A stretch of DNA of 64,000 nt. Source: Spartobacteria bacterium. GTDB taxonomy: Bacteria > Verrucomicrobiota > Verrucomicrobiia > Chthoniobacterales > UBA10450. Each line of letters opens with the position of its first letter. Position 1 is the first letter of the stretch. Location of the stretch: positions 434,001 through 498,000 of the forward strand of contig PMSN01000011.1 in NCBI GenBank assembly GCA_003167555.1. Reading direction: 5' to 3'. The notes below the pieces were generated by a model that had not been told where the DNA came from, did not search any database, and was given only the letters and a program-made list of their open reading frames with translations. Shown here in pieces: positions 34,501 to 44,471 of the stretch. Both the position numbers and the translations under genes were made by a program.

Positions 34501-37500
34501 ACTTCGCGAGGAAATACATCGCAGTCGTCTCGGCTCTCGCGATTGCATCCTTTGTTGAATGTGCGACTGCGGCGACTCCCACGCCCTCTGCATCTGCATC
34601 GCCCTCCGCGTCGCCGCAAGCCGGCGGCAAAGATACGGAGTGGGTGATTTATTCCACGGAGGTGGGTTGGTTGCGCGTCGGTCCGCGGACGGAATACGAA
34701 GCCAAGTGGGCGAAGAAAGATGAGATCAACGGCGGGACGAGCGAGGAGCCGCTCAAGAAAACTTTGCTCGCGCCGGGATTTGAGTCGCGTGACGCCGCGG
34801 TCAAATACGTCTGCGATCACTTAACCAAGGTCCAGCTTCGGATCGCACCGCCGGCCGCCGGCGGGCCGGCGCGTTATCTCACCGGCATCCTCCGCGGCAA
34901 GGAATATAGCCTGCGCTTGACCAAAGGTTTCGACGCGGAAAGCACTTTAACGATGGCGCGCACGGGAAAATTCTACAAGGCGCTCGAGTACGATTGGGAA
35001 TCGGAATGGGACGCCTTGAAGCCCTACAACGTCACGCCGCGCTACGTTTTTCCGCAGCGCGAATGGCTCATTCACGTAACGGAACACGGCTCGGTAAATG
35101 GTCCGGTGAAAGAAGACCGCTGGATGTGCTCGACCGCGAAGCCCAACATGAACGAGCGGCGCGAATATTCGGTCACGCTCGCGGACGGCATCGGCGGCAC
35201 CATCGGTTACGCGATCAAAGAGGTCGAGGGCCCGTTCCTCGACAATTACACGATGGCGCGGGCTATGAAAAAATATCACGTGGACAAAGTCGATCTTTGG
35301 CCACCGGTGACGAGCGCGGTTGGCCGTGACGTGCAACCGCGGGTTGAAGCGGACAAGATTCCCGAAAATCGCAAAGACTACGGCGACGCCGTGCTTGCCA
35401 CGCAGCCGCTCTTGCCAAACAAGGCGCTCGAGGACTGGGTGATTTATTCCATCGAAGGCAAATGGTTGCATTGCGGGACGCGTTACGAATTCAAGTTGCC
35501 GCTCAAGAAGAGCGAAGTGAATTGGGCGGGCAACAGCGAAGAACCGGCGCAGAAAACGCTGATCGCACCCCAGGAAGGCGCCAAGGAAATTTTCAAATCG
35601 CGCAAACAGGCGCTGCGAACGCTCGTCGGGGAATTGACGGAGATCAGCACGTCGTTCAATCCCACCGCTGAGCCGCGCGAGACGGTGACGGCGAAGTATC
35701 GCGGGCAATTATTCAATCTGCGCATCGAACGCGGCGAGAACGGCGATTTCGTCGTCGAAGGTCCGCGCGGGCTTGGCTACGATTTTGGCGGCAACGTCGC
35801 GTCGCTCCGCGAGATCGATCCCAACATCACGCCGCGGAAACGGTTCAACCAGCAGTGGCTCGTCCATGCGACCGAACACGGCACCATGGACGGGACACAA
35901 AAGGACGATCGATGGATGACGCTTAATTCCGCGCCGGACGGGGCGAAGCACACGTTTCTGTTGCCCGATGGAATGGGCGGAACTTTTGGCTACGCCTACG
36001 ACAAAGGCGGTGGACCATTTACCGACAGCTACGCGCTGATCGCGTACTTAAAACAAATTCACGACCCGAAAACGAAATCGGTCGGCATTTACGCTGAAGA
36101 CCGCAGCGTCAGCGTGGACGACATTCCCGATGGAATTAAGCCGATTGATTCCGGCACGCCGACGCAACCGCCGGCGATCACGCTGAAAAAGATCGCGGCC
36201 GACTCCGCCATGCAAGGCGACACGCTCGGCGTTCTGATTCTCGGATCGAAAATCGAGACGGGCAGCCGCGCGTCGCTCGGCCTTGGAATCAAGGTCAAAG
36301 ACATGGCCTACTTTGGTCGCGACGCGGATTCCAACCTCGATCAGTGGGTCGCGACCGTCGAGATCGACAACGACGCGGCAGTCGGAATGCGCACGCTCAC
36401 TGTTTACAACGCGACGAGTAATTACGGCACGCTGCCGAAAGCATTCGAAGTAAAAGAGCGGCTGAGCGACCTCTGTCCGCCGCTGGAATTGATCGCGCCA
36501 GCCAAGGCCAATCCGTGGATTTTCCGCCAAACGAACGAAGATGCCGCGAGCGGAATCACCGATCCGGCCGAGAAAGAAAAGTTCCTGACGCAACTAAAGG
36601 ATCGGCGCAGCCGGTTGCAGGACAGCCTGATCAAATGCACCGACGCGAAGGAGCAGCTCCATCTTCGCTGGGGCGATCTCGAGAGTCTGGTCGCGCAAGC
36701 CGGCAACGCCGAGGCGAACGGAAAGTTCGACGAGATTGTGCGTTTGCTGAAGCGGCGCGCAGAAGCGGAAAAAGAAGTCCGAAAGATTGAGACCGAATAT
36801 TTCAAAGCGATCAGTCCGCTCATCGAAACTTTCAGCGACGGCGAACTGCACCAACTGACGGAAAGCTTGCAGCGCCGGAGTGAATGTCTGTTCAAGCACG
36901 CGGCTGCCGCGCTCGATGACGCGCGCAAGTTCAATTACACGGTGTCGTGGGAGCAATTCAGCCAGAAAAAACTGGTCTACGACATTCATCAGGAAAATCT
37001 GGTCCACACGCTGAACGGATTTCAGATCGTCAACAGCATGCGTTTGCTGGAAGCGCAGCGGCGGCTGGGAGTTGAGCGCGCGCGTATTTTGCGCACTGAA
37101 ACGGGCGGCCTGAGCAAAGGCGGCAAAACGTTGCAACCACTCCAGCGCAGGCTGCGCGACGTTTACATCGACATGGGCATTGTCAGCATGATGCTCGCGC
37201 AAGCGCAGTCCGAAGCGGGCATGCTCGACCAGGAAAGTTATTTCGCCGGCGTGCATGGGGTGACGAAGCAAGCCAAGAACATAGAGCTCGCGAACACGTT
37301 CAAGGCGCAATCAACTCAGGGGGTCATCTTTTCGATGAAGTACCTGCTCGCGGGCGGAACCTCCGTCCTGGGCGGCGGCATCGATGGCGTGAAGCGCTTC
37401 GTTAATTGGTATTCCGAACGCGTCGCCGCCACGACTGTCTTCGACACGCTTTCCACCGACGTGGCCAAGCAGATCAAGGAGGGCCGCGAGAAAACCGAAC

Positions 37501-40500
37501 TGGGGTTGAACACGCTCAAGCGGATTCGCGGTTACGACGACAAACGCAGCACGGAATTGCCCTCGATCGTCGACGACGGGACGAAAGCGCTCAACAGCAA
37601 TCGCATTTTTCACGAGCAAACCAGCGGCGGTTTGCGGCGCATGGCCGCGTGCTATATCACCGACATTCCGCAATTGATTAATGAGGAGCTGTCGATCGCG
37701 AACGAGCACGCCGAGCTTCTCGCCGGCGACATGGAAAAGGCGTTCAACGCCAAGGTCGGCGCTAATGTTAAGGGAGAAATACCCTACAAAAAACTCCTGA
37801 CGGACCCAATCGGCACGATTCGCGTAGCGATTCAGGACACGAAATGGGGAGGCGATCATTTCACCCCGACAATCGCGTACATAGCGAACCGAAAAGGCCA
37901 GTTGCCGGAGATGGAGATGGTGCGGCAGGCGCTCGCGAAAGTGGATTTCAATCCGCTCGCGTTGCAGCGCAAACTTCCAAAAGTGTATGCCTTTTATCTC
38001 GCGCTCGAAGAAGACAACGCCGATTTTTTGCAGTGGACGTTGACGCGTGAACGGCTCGCCGCGCAACAACGCCTGGACAAAATCGACGCAGAACTCGCGA
38101 AAACTTTCGAGCCGGACCGCCGCCTCGCCTTGCAACAAATGGCCGCGCGCAATCGCAGCCTGGTGATGGCGCAGGTGGGGGAGAAACAGGCGCACGTGTA
38201 TCAATTGCAAGGCGCAGACAAAATGATGGTGTGGGATTACGACGGCGGCCTGGAATGTTTTTATCAGGCCGCGGAATGGAATCCTAAAATTCAGCCGCGC
38301 GAGCGGGTGGAAGCGTTGCGGCAAGATCTGAATTGGCAAAAAAGTATCGAGGCCGGAATGGAAGTCGCGGCGCAGGTGGGAAACATGGGGATTCAGGCCG
38401 CGATGTTTGAATTCCTCGGCCAGAGCATTGGCCGGATCATCAATGTTCCCGGCGCGCCGGCTGCCGCCACCGGCACGGCGGCGGCCGAGGATGTAGCCGC
38501 GCAAGCGTCGATCTGGACGCGCCCAATTCCGGGCGGCGGCTTTGCGGAGTTTGTCTGGAAGCAATTCAATCCATTCGCCGATTTCATTAAGGCGGGCGCG
38601 GTCGAGCGCGAATGGGAAGCGATGGGCAAATCCAGCGCGGGTCTCGCCGTAAACATCAGCACGCAGGTCGTTCAGCAAGACGTGATCAAGAAAGGAATCC
38701 TGCACGGCTACTTCGGCGTGGATGAGCAATGGGCCGACTTTCTCGCGAACGCCCTCGTGACCACTTCGCAGGTGAAACTTGGCAGCGGCAATTCCGTGCT
38801 CACTGAAGTGGGCGGCTGGCTCAAGGCTACCAACGAAAAGTTTGATTTTCGCATCGTCGATATCCCGCTTTGGAACGAGCGACAGGAGGCGCGCCGGTCG
38901 GTCTCAGATTTTTACGAATACGAGGGCTGGCTCAGCGAAGGCAAGGAAGCGCGCGAGAAAGTCAGCGGCAAGAAACTCGTTACGCAGGGCGAGACCGAGA
39001 TCAAAGCTCAGACCGAGCCCGTCGCGGAAGCGCAGGCGAAGATCGAGAAAACGCTCGAGCCAATCGAAAAAGAAAAACTCCAGGAGCTTTACGAGACCCT
39101 CTTTCCCAAAGGTGGCCCAGAACTCAACCCGGCCGAGCGGCTCATTCGGATCCGGAAATTCTTTACCGGCCTGCGCTGGAAAGAGCACATCATGGGCAAG
39201 TTTAAGAAAGGCGAAGAGATCAACATCAAGATCGACAATTTGCGCCGCGAACTCATTGCGATGGCGCAGGTCGAGTTTTTCGAACATCCGGACTACCAGA
39301 AATACAAAGCGTTCGTCGTCGATTACCTCTACATCGGCTCGGCGGGCAAAAAAACTTCCGCCGCTTATAAGAAGACCGACAGCGACATCGATTTCACGCT
39401 GCTGGTGAACGAGGATACGCCCGAAACGGTGCGCAATGAGCTGCGCGACGACTTCATGAAGTTCTTTACCGAGTACGGCGGCAAGGAGCTCGAAGGTTTC
39501 GAGATGAGCATCATGGTCGATCCGATGCCCAAGTTTAATAAAACTGGCGAATCGGCCGCTGGGATCGTAGACGCGGTCTTCGGTGAGACCAACCCGCAGA
39601 AGCGCGCCGCGAATCGCGCCGAGTTGAAGACCGGAATCGAGAAAACGATCGAGCAATTGATCCGCAACGCCAGCGACAAGGAGCGCTACCTCGATCGGGG
39701 CAATCTCTTTCGGCACAATCTCTTTGTCCGGCTCGGTTGCTTTTTGAAAAAAGCAGTCGTGCAACGAAGTGCCGAAGGCGCCGAATTAATCGACGAACCG
39801 CCCACAAAGTATGACGAGCTTTACGGCGATGTCCCGCTCGAGCCGTGGATGGCATTCGACGCCGTGATTGGAAATCTTGGCTACGTTTTTCAGCACTCGC
39901 TCGAACACCCGAACGACAATCAGTTCTACCAAAAACAGCTCTCGGGTAAGTACGCGATTCGCGGCGCGCTTTACTCGATGCTGATGCTGTCGCCGCAAGC
40001 GCGCGAGCGGATGCGGACTCTTTCGCGCGCTGAGGTGGAAGCGAAAGGCTGGGAAGGCGCGGAGCGAATCGTGGTCGAGATCGCAAAGGAAATTTTGAAC
40101 AAGCCTGGGGGAATGAAGGAACTCGGTCTGCCGACAGCCGTCGAGGTGCCCGGGAAAAAACCGCTGGGAATGTCGGCCAAAGATTGGGCGAATCTGTTTG
40201 ACGAATGGAATTATCGCAAAGAAGGCATGGACCTTCACGAGATCTTTAGCAAAACGCACGAAGGCGGACCATTCGACAAGGATCATCCGGCGGTAGCCAT
40301 TCATCTGCAGGAAAACATCGCCAAGACGGAAGGCGCTTTTAAAGCGGCGGTGCGGAAAACGATCACCGAGCAGGGGACGGAACTGATGCGGCTGAAGAAC
40401 GCGCGCAAGGACGCGCTGAGCGTAGGCGACGCCGAAGCGGCGCAAATTCTCGAATTGAAGATGAAAGAGATTTTGCTATCGCAGGCTGCAGTCTGGAACC

Positions 40501-40802
40501 GGATGAGCCGCGAACAACAAAACCTGGTCATGAAAGAATCGCCGCCCGAAGCCGATTGGTGGATGGCGATCGCGGATGTGGAAGGGCTGAAAGAACAGGC
40601 CGGGGCCGTCCCCGCGCCGACCAAAGATAATCCGGAGCGCGTCCTCCTCGATCCGACGCGAACGGCAAGCTGGCAGCCACGCATGCTGAAAGATGAAGCG
40701 GCGGATGAACTCTCCCGCCGCGCGGCGTCACTGAAAGAGCGCGCCAAGAATGCGCCGCCGTCCAAGGTTTGCAATGCGGCAGGGGAATTGACCGTGAAGT
40801 GA
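34497..40802 (+). CDS. Giant exported protein with tandem repeats and a nucleotidyltransferase signature
   Basis: 2101 residues from ATG 34497, which overlaps the previous stop (ATGA) behind GGCGGAGG. A signal peptide (YIAVVSALAIASFVECATA) and a Ser/Ala/Pro stretch come first. Two repeats begin at 48 (EWVIYSTEVGWLRV) and 313 (DWVIYSIEGKWLHC), each with VTEHGS/ATEHGT, EDRWM/DDRWM and DGIGGTIGYA/DGMGGTFGYA. About 575-680 is an IPT-like beta domain. About 690-1600 is mostly helical, with a hydrophobic Ala/Gly zone near 1288-1330. Residues 1614-1632 (GSAGKKTS, then SDIDF) match the polymerase-beta nucleotidyltransferase motif, with a possible third acid at E1669 or D1675. About 425 further residues follow. 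Function unknown. Confidence 0.85.
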   Translation: MNFARKYIAVVSALAIASFVECATAATPTPSASASPSASPQAGGKDTEWVIYSTEVGWLRVGPRTEYEAKWAKKDEINGGTSEEPLKKTLLAPGFESRDAAVKYVCDHLTKVQLRIAPPAAGGPARYLTGILRGKEYSLRLTKGFDAESTLTMARTGKFYKALEYDWESEWDALKPYNVTPRYVFPQREWLIHVTEHGSVNGPVKEDRWMCSTAKPNMNERREYSVTLADGIGGTIGYAIKEVEGPFLDNYTMARAMKKYHVDKVDLWPPVTSAVGRDVQPRVEADKIPENRKDYGDAVLATQPLLPNKALEDWVIYSIEGKWLHCGTRYEFKLPLKKSEVNWAGNSEEPAQKTLIAPQEGAKEIFKSRKQALRTLVGELTEISTSFNPTAEPRETVTAKYRGQLFNLRIERGENGDFVVEGPRGLGYDFGGNVASLREIDPNITPRKRFNQQWLVHATEHGTMDGTQKDDRWMTLNSAPDGAKHTFLLPDGMGGTFGYAYDKGGGPFTDSYALIAYLKQIHDPKTKSVGIYAEDRSVSVDDIPDGIKPIDSGTPTQPPAITLKKIAADSAMQGDTLGVLILGSKIETGSRASLGLGIKVKDMAYFGRDADSNLDQWVATVEIDNDAAVGMRTLTVYNATSNYGTLPKAFEVKERLSDLCPPLELIAPAKANPWIFRQTNEDAASGITDPAEKEKFLTQLKDRRSRLQDSLIKCTDAKEQLHLRWGDLESLVAQAGNAEANGKFDEIVRLLKRRAEAEKEVRKIETEYFKAISPLIETFSDGELHQLTESLQRRSECLFKHAAAALDDARKFNYTVSWEQFSQKKLVYDIHQENLVHTLNGFQIVNSMRLLEAQRRLGVERARILRTETGGLSKGGKTLQPLQRRLRDVYIDMGIVSMMLAQAQSEAGMLDQESYFAGVHGVTKQAKNIELANTFKAQSTQGVIFSMKYLLAGGTSVLGGGIDGVKRFVNWYSERVAATTVFDTLSTDVAKQIKEGREKTELGLNTLKRIRGYDDKRSTELPSIVDDGTKALNSNRIFHEQTSGGLRRMAACYITDIPQLINEELSIANEHAELLAGDMEKAFNAKVGANVKGEIPYKKLLTDPIGTIRVAIQDTKWGGDHFTPTIAYIANRKGQLPEMEMVRQALAKVDFNPLALQRKLPKVYAFYLALEEDNADFLQWTLTRERLAAQQRLDKIDAELAKTFEPDRRLALQQMAARNRSLVMAQVGEKQAHVYQLQGADKMMVWDYDGGLECFYQAAEWNPKIQPRERVEALRQDLNWQKSIEAGMEVAAQVGNMGIQAAMFEFLGQSIGRIINVPGAPAAATGTAAAEDVAAQASIWTRPIPGGGFAEFVWKQFNPFADFIKAGAVEREWEAMGKSSAGLAVNISTQVVQQDVIKKGILHGYFGVDEQWADFLANALVTTSQVKLGSGNSVLTEVGGWLKATNEKFDFRIVDIPLWNERQEARRSVSDFYEYEGWLSEGKEAREKVSGKKLVTQGETEIKAQTEPVAEAQAKIEKTLEPIEKEKLQELYETLFPKGGPELNPAERLIRIRKFFTGLRWKEHIMGKFKKGEEINIKIDNLRRELIAMAQVEFFEHPDYQKYKAFVVDYLYIGSAGKKTSAAYKKTDSDIDFTLLVNEDTPETVRNELRDDFMKFFTEYGGKELEGFEMSIMVDPMPKFNKTGESAAGIVDAVFGETNPQKRAANRAELKTGIEKTIEQLIRNASDKERYLDRGNLFRHNLFVRLGCFLKKAVVQRSAEGAELIDEPPTKYDELYGDVPLEPWMAFDAVIGNLGYVFQHSLEHPNDNQFYQKQLSGKYAIRGALYSMLMLSPQARERMRTLSRAEVEAKGWEGAERIVVEIAKEILNKPGGMKELGLPTAVEVPGKKPLGMSAKDWANLFDEWNYRKEGMDLHEIFSKTHEGGPFDKDHPAVAIHLQENIAKTEGAFKAAVRKTITEQGTELMRLKNARKDALSVGDAEAAQILELKMKEILLSQAAVWNRMSREQQNLVMKESPPEADWWMAIADVEGLKEQAGAVPAPTKDNPERVLLDPTRTASWQPRMLKDEAADELSRRAASLKERAKNAPPSKVCNAAGELTVK

Positions 40803-40810
40803 CGCGGCCG

Positions 40811-41197
40811 CTATTTCTTCCGCTTAACCGAAACGAAAATCTGCGTTTTCTGTTGCGGCATTTTCATCACCAGCACCTCGACCTCGGCGCCGTCCTTTGT
40901 CTTTCCGGTGATGTTGGTATGGACGAGGTCGCTGAATCCATCGGCGGTTAGCTTGGCGTCTTTGATCTGCCCTTTGTAAAAGGCGATCACTTTGTCGGGC
41001 GGGTCGTCGGTTTGCCGAACGCTTGAGGCATTGCCGGATTCATCCCCGGCGGAAGAAGCCGTGCTCCACTCCGTGCTTTTTGGGTAGAAGGCAACGCCGA
41101 TAACATTCTCGGCGACGGTTTCGGTGCTCGCCGTCTTTTTCTTGCATGCGCTAAATGGCAAGAGAACAAGGAGACAAACGATCGGGCCCCGTTTCAT
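40811..41197 (-). CDS. Small lipoprotein of unknown function
   Basis: 128 residues from ATG 41197 (MKRGPIVCLLVLLPFSACKKK). The lipobox is PFSAC, so it should be membrane-anchored. The mature part has FYPKSTEWSTAS, PPDKVIAFYKGQIKDAKL, VHTNITGKTKDGAEVEVLVMKMP and QIFVSVKRKK, an alpha-beta pattern seen in small exported domains that bind an envelope partner. I cannot name the family. It converges on the giant exported protein, the stops lying 8 bases apart. An upstream ATG at 41269 would precede the signal by 24 residues and is unlikely. Confidence 0.75.
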   Translation of the reverse strand: MKRGPIVCLLVLLPFSACKKKTASTETVAENVIGVAFYPKSTEWSTASSAGDESGNASSVRQTDDPPDKVIAFYKGQIKDAKLTADGFSDLVHTNITGKTKDGAEVEVLVMKMPQQKTQIFVSVKRKK

Positions 41198-41327
41198 CGA
41201 GCCTATTGTAGTAGGACCCCGGCGAGAATTGCCAAAGATTTTTCTTTCCAAGCGAGAAGGTTTCCCCAAGTATCGGGTTTGATAACTAAGGGTGCCGCGG
41301 AGTTATCAACGAAAGGCAAAACCTCCC

Positions 41328-42746
41328 ATGAAGAAACTACCCCTGGTCCCTCACATCATTGGTCTCTCCCTCGCTCTTTTTTTTGCAGGCGATAGCCTTC
41401 TCGCGCAATCACCGAGTCCAACCCAAACGCCGAATCCGGCGTGCCCATTAGGGTTCGGTTGGGCAGAGGGCCTTGCGCAATACACGACATACCCTGCGCC
41501 GCTCTTTCCAACGCAGGACACCGCGAACCTCTCGGCGCCGGATTGCGCCTTCCACCAGTGGTCGTGGGAAGCATTTGTGTGGGCCACGGCCATCGGGCCT
41601 GATGGCCGGGCTCGCTTTGCGACGTTGCACAATGGGGATGAGCTGGGCAAAAAAGCGGGGGCAACTGCGAAAGGCCCCAAGCCGCTGGGTCTCAAGCCCC
41701 GGGATTTGAAACCGCCGGGGCCGCGTGGTTCGGGCGACGATCCCGCCCAGGCGGGCGGCGGCATACTGGTCGATCAAAACGGGCAGATCCTCTGGTATTC
41801 AACTCACATGAACGACAGCTATTACCAGTTTCTCCAGCAGTATTCTGGGGCCGGCTATGCTCAGGCGCCTCTTTCGCTGAACTTTCCCGTGGGCGCGGCC
41901 GTCTTTAAGGCGTCGTGGCAGGTGGTGCCGGCCGGAATAACGCCCACAGGATTCTATACGGAAAAAACAACCGTCCCGCTCCTCATCAACAAGCCGGGCG
42001 GCGGCATCACCGTTGACCCCAGCGGGAAAACTCGCTCCGTCACGGTGGCGCTAGTCGGTCTCCATGTTGTCGGTGTAACAGCGAATCACCCGGAATTTCT
42101 TTGGGGCACTTTTGAGCAAGTTCAGAATGCTCCCGATCTTGCCGATCCCAATGGCTACAACTCGTCTACGCCAGTAAGCAACAAGAGCTTCACCTTCTAC
42201 GCGGCGAACACACCCGCCAACGCTTGCAACCCCGCCCCGAAGTCCACCACGCTGAAGATTACTGATCCGGTCAAACAGACAGTGGCGCCGATCACCAACG
42301 TTTTCCGGCAGTATGCCACGGGCGGGGCGGAGCCGGCGAGAACCCAGGACATCGTCGCCGTCAACGGAGCCGCGCAGAACGAGATGGCCCAAATGGGGAC
42401 GCTCGTTCCGCCGCAACCGAAGGAGACCGTTTGGGCCAATTACAAGCTCATTGGCACCCTCTGGATCGAGGCGTGCACTCTGCAGCCGGGAGTTAGCCAG
42501 TTGGAGAAGCAAGGTATCGCTTCCATCGATCTCGCGAATGCGACCCTCGAAACATTTTTTCAAGGCCCGCAAAATAATTTCAACGGAAACTCCATGGCGA
42601 ATTGTTTCATGTGCCATAACACGGGCGGTTCGGGCCCCAACTCCAAGAAGGTGTATCCCGGAAAGAACATCAATCTGAGCCACGCTCTGCTGGATTCCAT
42701 TCCGGCAACGACTCCGACACCCACGCCGGCGGCGAAGAAAAAATAG
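41328..42746 (+). CDS. Exported c-type haem protein, single CXXCH
   Basis: 472 residues from ATG 41328 with a signal peptide (VPHIIGLSLALFFAGDSLLAQ). A Thr/Pro linker follows, then a large domain (CAFHQWSWEAFVWATAIGPDGR, SLNFPVGAAVFKASWQV, LVGLHVVGVTANHPEFLWGTFEQ). Near the C-terminus, NCFMCHN (C426, C429, H430) is a haem-c attachment site; the distal ligand is not clear. The tail is again Thr/Pro/Lys. A periplasmic redox or sensor role is likely. Its substrate cannot be read and no oxidase genes lie near. The Shine-Dalgarno sequence is weak. Confidence 0.75.
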   Translation: MKKLPLVPHIIGLSLALFFAGDSLLAQSPSPTQTPNPACPLGFGWAEGLAQYTTYPAPLFPTQDTANLSAPDCAFHQWSWEAFVWATAIGPDGRARFATLHNGDELGKKAGATAKGPKPLGLKPRDLKPPGPRGSGDDPAQAGGGILVDQNGQILWYSTHMNDSYYQFLQQYSGAGYAQAPLSLNFPVGAAVFKASWQVVPAGITPTGFYTEKTTVPLLINKPGGGITVDPSGKTRSVTVALVGLHVVGVTANHPEFLWGTFEQVQNAPDLADPNGYNSSTPVSNKSFTFYAANTPANACNPAPKSTTLKITDPVKQTVAPITNVFRQYATGGAEPARTQDIVAVNGAAQNEMAQMGTLVPPQPKETVWANYKLIGTLWIEACTLQPGVSQLEKQGIASIDLANATLETFFQGPQNNFNGNSMANCFMCHNTGGSGPNSKKVYPGKNINLSHALLDSIPATTPTPTPAAKKK

Positions 42747-42868
42747 CCGGTGCGCAAACGGACGCGCGTATTCATTAATTTTGCGACTGCCGTTGCGTGG
42801 GCCGTGCGCCCCGATTGCTCTTTTCCCGCGCTCCATTTTCCGCCACGTTTCCCCGAGTCCCCTTGTTC

Positions 42869-44404
42869 ATGCTGGCCAAGATTTACTCCGCTGCGGTCTA
42901 TGGCGTGGATGCTTACGAAGTTGAGATCGAGGTAAACGGCGCCCGGGGCGAGCCGCACATCATCATCGTCGGATTACCTGATGCTGCGGTAAAAGAGAGC
43001 CGCGACCGCGTCACGACAGCCATCAGCAACAGCGGTTATTTCTGGCCGCGGGGACGGACGACGATCAATCTCGCGCCCGCGGACATCAAGAAGGAAGGGC
43101 CCAGTTTCGATTTGCCGATCGCGCTCGGCATGATCGCGGTGAGCGAAGAGCTGGATAGCTCGACGCTCGAAAAATTCAGCTTCGTCGGTGAGCTGGCTTT
43201 GACCGGAGCAGTTCGCGCCGTCAAAGGAGTGTTGCCCGTGGCACTCGAAGCGAGGCGGAGCCGCAAGCAGGCCATCTTCGTTCCAGCGGCCAACGCGCAC
43301 GAAGCCGCCATGGTGGAAGGCATCGACGTCTACGGCGTGCAGAATCTGCGGGAAACCTTCGAGTTCGTCCGCGGAGAATCGATCATGGAACCGACCCGCG
43401 GCGATCTCACCGCGTTTTTTGCGTCGCATCAAAACTACGAGGTCGATTTCAGCGACGTGAAAGGGCAGGGCCACGTGAAGCGCGCGATCGAAGTCGCCGT
43501 GGCCGGCGGACACAACCTGCTCATGATCGGACCGCCCGGCTCCGGCAAATCGATGTTGTCGAAACGGATCGCCACCATCATGCCGCCGATGTCGCTCGAA
43601 GAAGCGATCGAGAGCACGAAGATTCACAGCATCTCCGGAATGCTCAGCGGCGAACAAGCCTTCGTCTCGACGCGGCCTTTCCGCTCTCCGCATCACACCA
43701 TCTCCGATGTTGGATTGCTCGGCGGCTCTGCCATTCCCCAGCCAGGGGAAGTAAGTCTCGCGCATCACGGCGTTCTTTTTCTCGATGAGTTGCCCGAGTT
43801 CAAACGTTCGACTCTGGAAGTAATGCGGCAGCCGCTCGAGGACGGCAAAGTCACGGTCTCACGCGCCGCCGGCAGCGTGACGTTCCCCTCCGAGTTCATG
43901 CTCGTCGCCGCCATGAACCCATGTCCCTGTGGATATTTTGGCGATCTGAAACGCGAGTGCCGTTGCGGGCCGATCCAGGTCCAGCGTTACCGCCAGCGGA
44001 TTTCCGGACCGCTCCTGGATCGCATCGATCTCCATATCGAGGTTCCGGCTGTCGAGTACCGTGACATCTCAAGCACGCGCACCGAAGAAGGTTCCGCGGC
44101 GATCCGCGAACGTGTTCAGCATGCGCGCGAGCGGCAGCAGGCCCGTTTCCGTTCCGATAAGAAAACTAACTGCAACGCGCGGATGGGGCCGCGCCAGATC
44201 AAACAATACTGCAAGCTGAGCGACGAATCGCAGGAACTGATTCGGGTGGCGATGACCGAGTTGAATCTAAGCGCACGCGCTTACGATCGGATCTTGAAAG
44301 TGTCGCGCACCGTGGCCGACCTCCAAGGCGCCGAGGACATCACGCCCGAGCATGTGAGCGAAGCAATCCAATACCGCACTTTCGATCGCACGCTTTGGGT
44401 TTGA
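42869..44404 (+). CDS. comM: ComM/YifB-family Mg-chelatase-like AAA+ ATPase
   Basis: 511 residues from ATG 42869 ([24 protein letters not shown]), the canonical family start; the frame runs further upstream without similarity. The N-terminal ChlI domain holds [41 protein letters not shown] and [17 protein letters not shown]. The AAA+ core has [66 protein letters not shown] and [11 protein letters not shown]. The C-terminus ends YRTFDRTLW. In Vibrio and other naturally transformable bacteria this helicase drives branch migration of incoming DNA during recombination. It stands alone. Confidence 0.95.
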   Translation: MLAKIYSAAVYGVDAYEVEIEVNGARGEPHIIIVGLPDAAVKESRDRVTTAISNSGYFWPRGRTTINLAPADIKKEGPSFDLPIALGMIAVSEELDSSTLEKFSFVGELALTGAVRAVKGVLPVALEARRSRKQAIFVPAANAHEAAMVEGIDVYGVQNLRETFEFVRGESIMEPTRGDLTAFFASHQNYEVDFSDVKGQGHVKRAIEVAVAGGHNLLMIGPPGSGKSMLSKRIATIMPPMSLEEAIESTKIHSISGMLSGEQAFVSTRPFRSPHHTISDVGLLGGSAIPQPGEVSLAHHGVLFLDELPEFKRSTLEVMRQPLEDGKVTVSRAAGSVTFPSEFMLVAAMNPCPCGYFGDLKRECRCGPIQVQRYRQRISGPLLDRIDLHIEVPAVEYRDISSTRTEEGSAAIRERVQHARERQQARFRSDKKTNCNARMGPRQIKQYCKLSDESQELIRVAMTELNLSARAYDRILKVSRTVADLQGAEDITPEHVSEAIQYRTFDRTLWV

Positions 44405-44420
44405 GCGTTTTTGAATAACT

Positions 44421-44452
44421 CGGAGGGCAGGGTCTGGAAACCCTGCTCTCCG
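44421..44452. terminator. Hairpin between convergent genes
   Basis: CGGAGGGCAGGGT (44421-44433) pairs with ACCCTGCTCTCCG (44440-44452), 13 pairs with one G-T. The loop is CTGGAA. It lies between the ends of comM and the small Cys/Trp protein gene. No U-tract follows on either strand, so it could be a terminator or another mobile-type hairpin. Confidence 0.6.
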
Positions 44453-44471
44453 GTTTAACGCTCAGGCTGGA

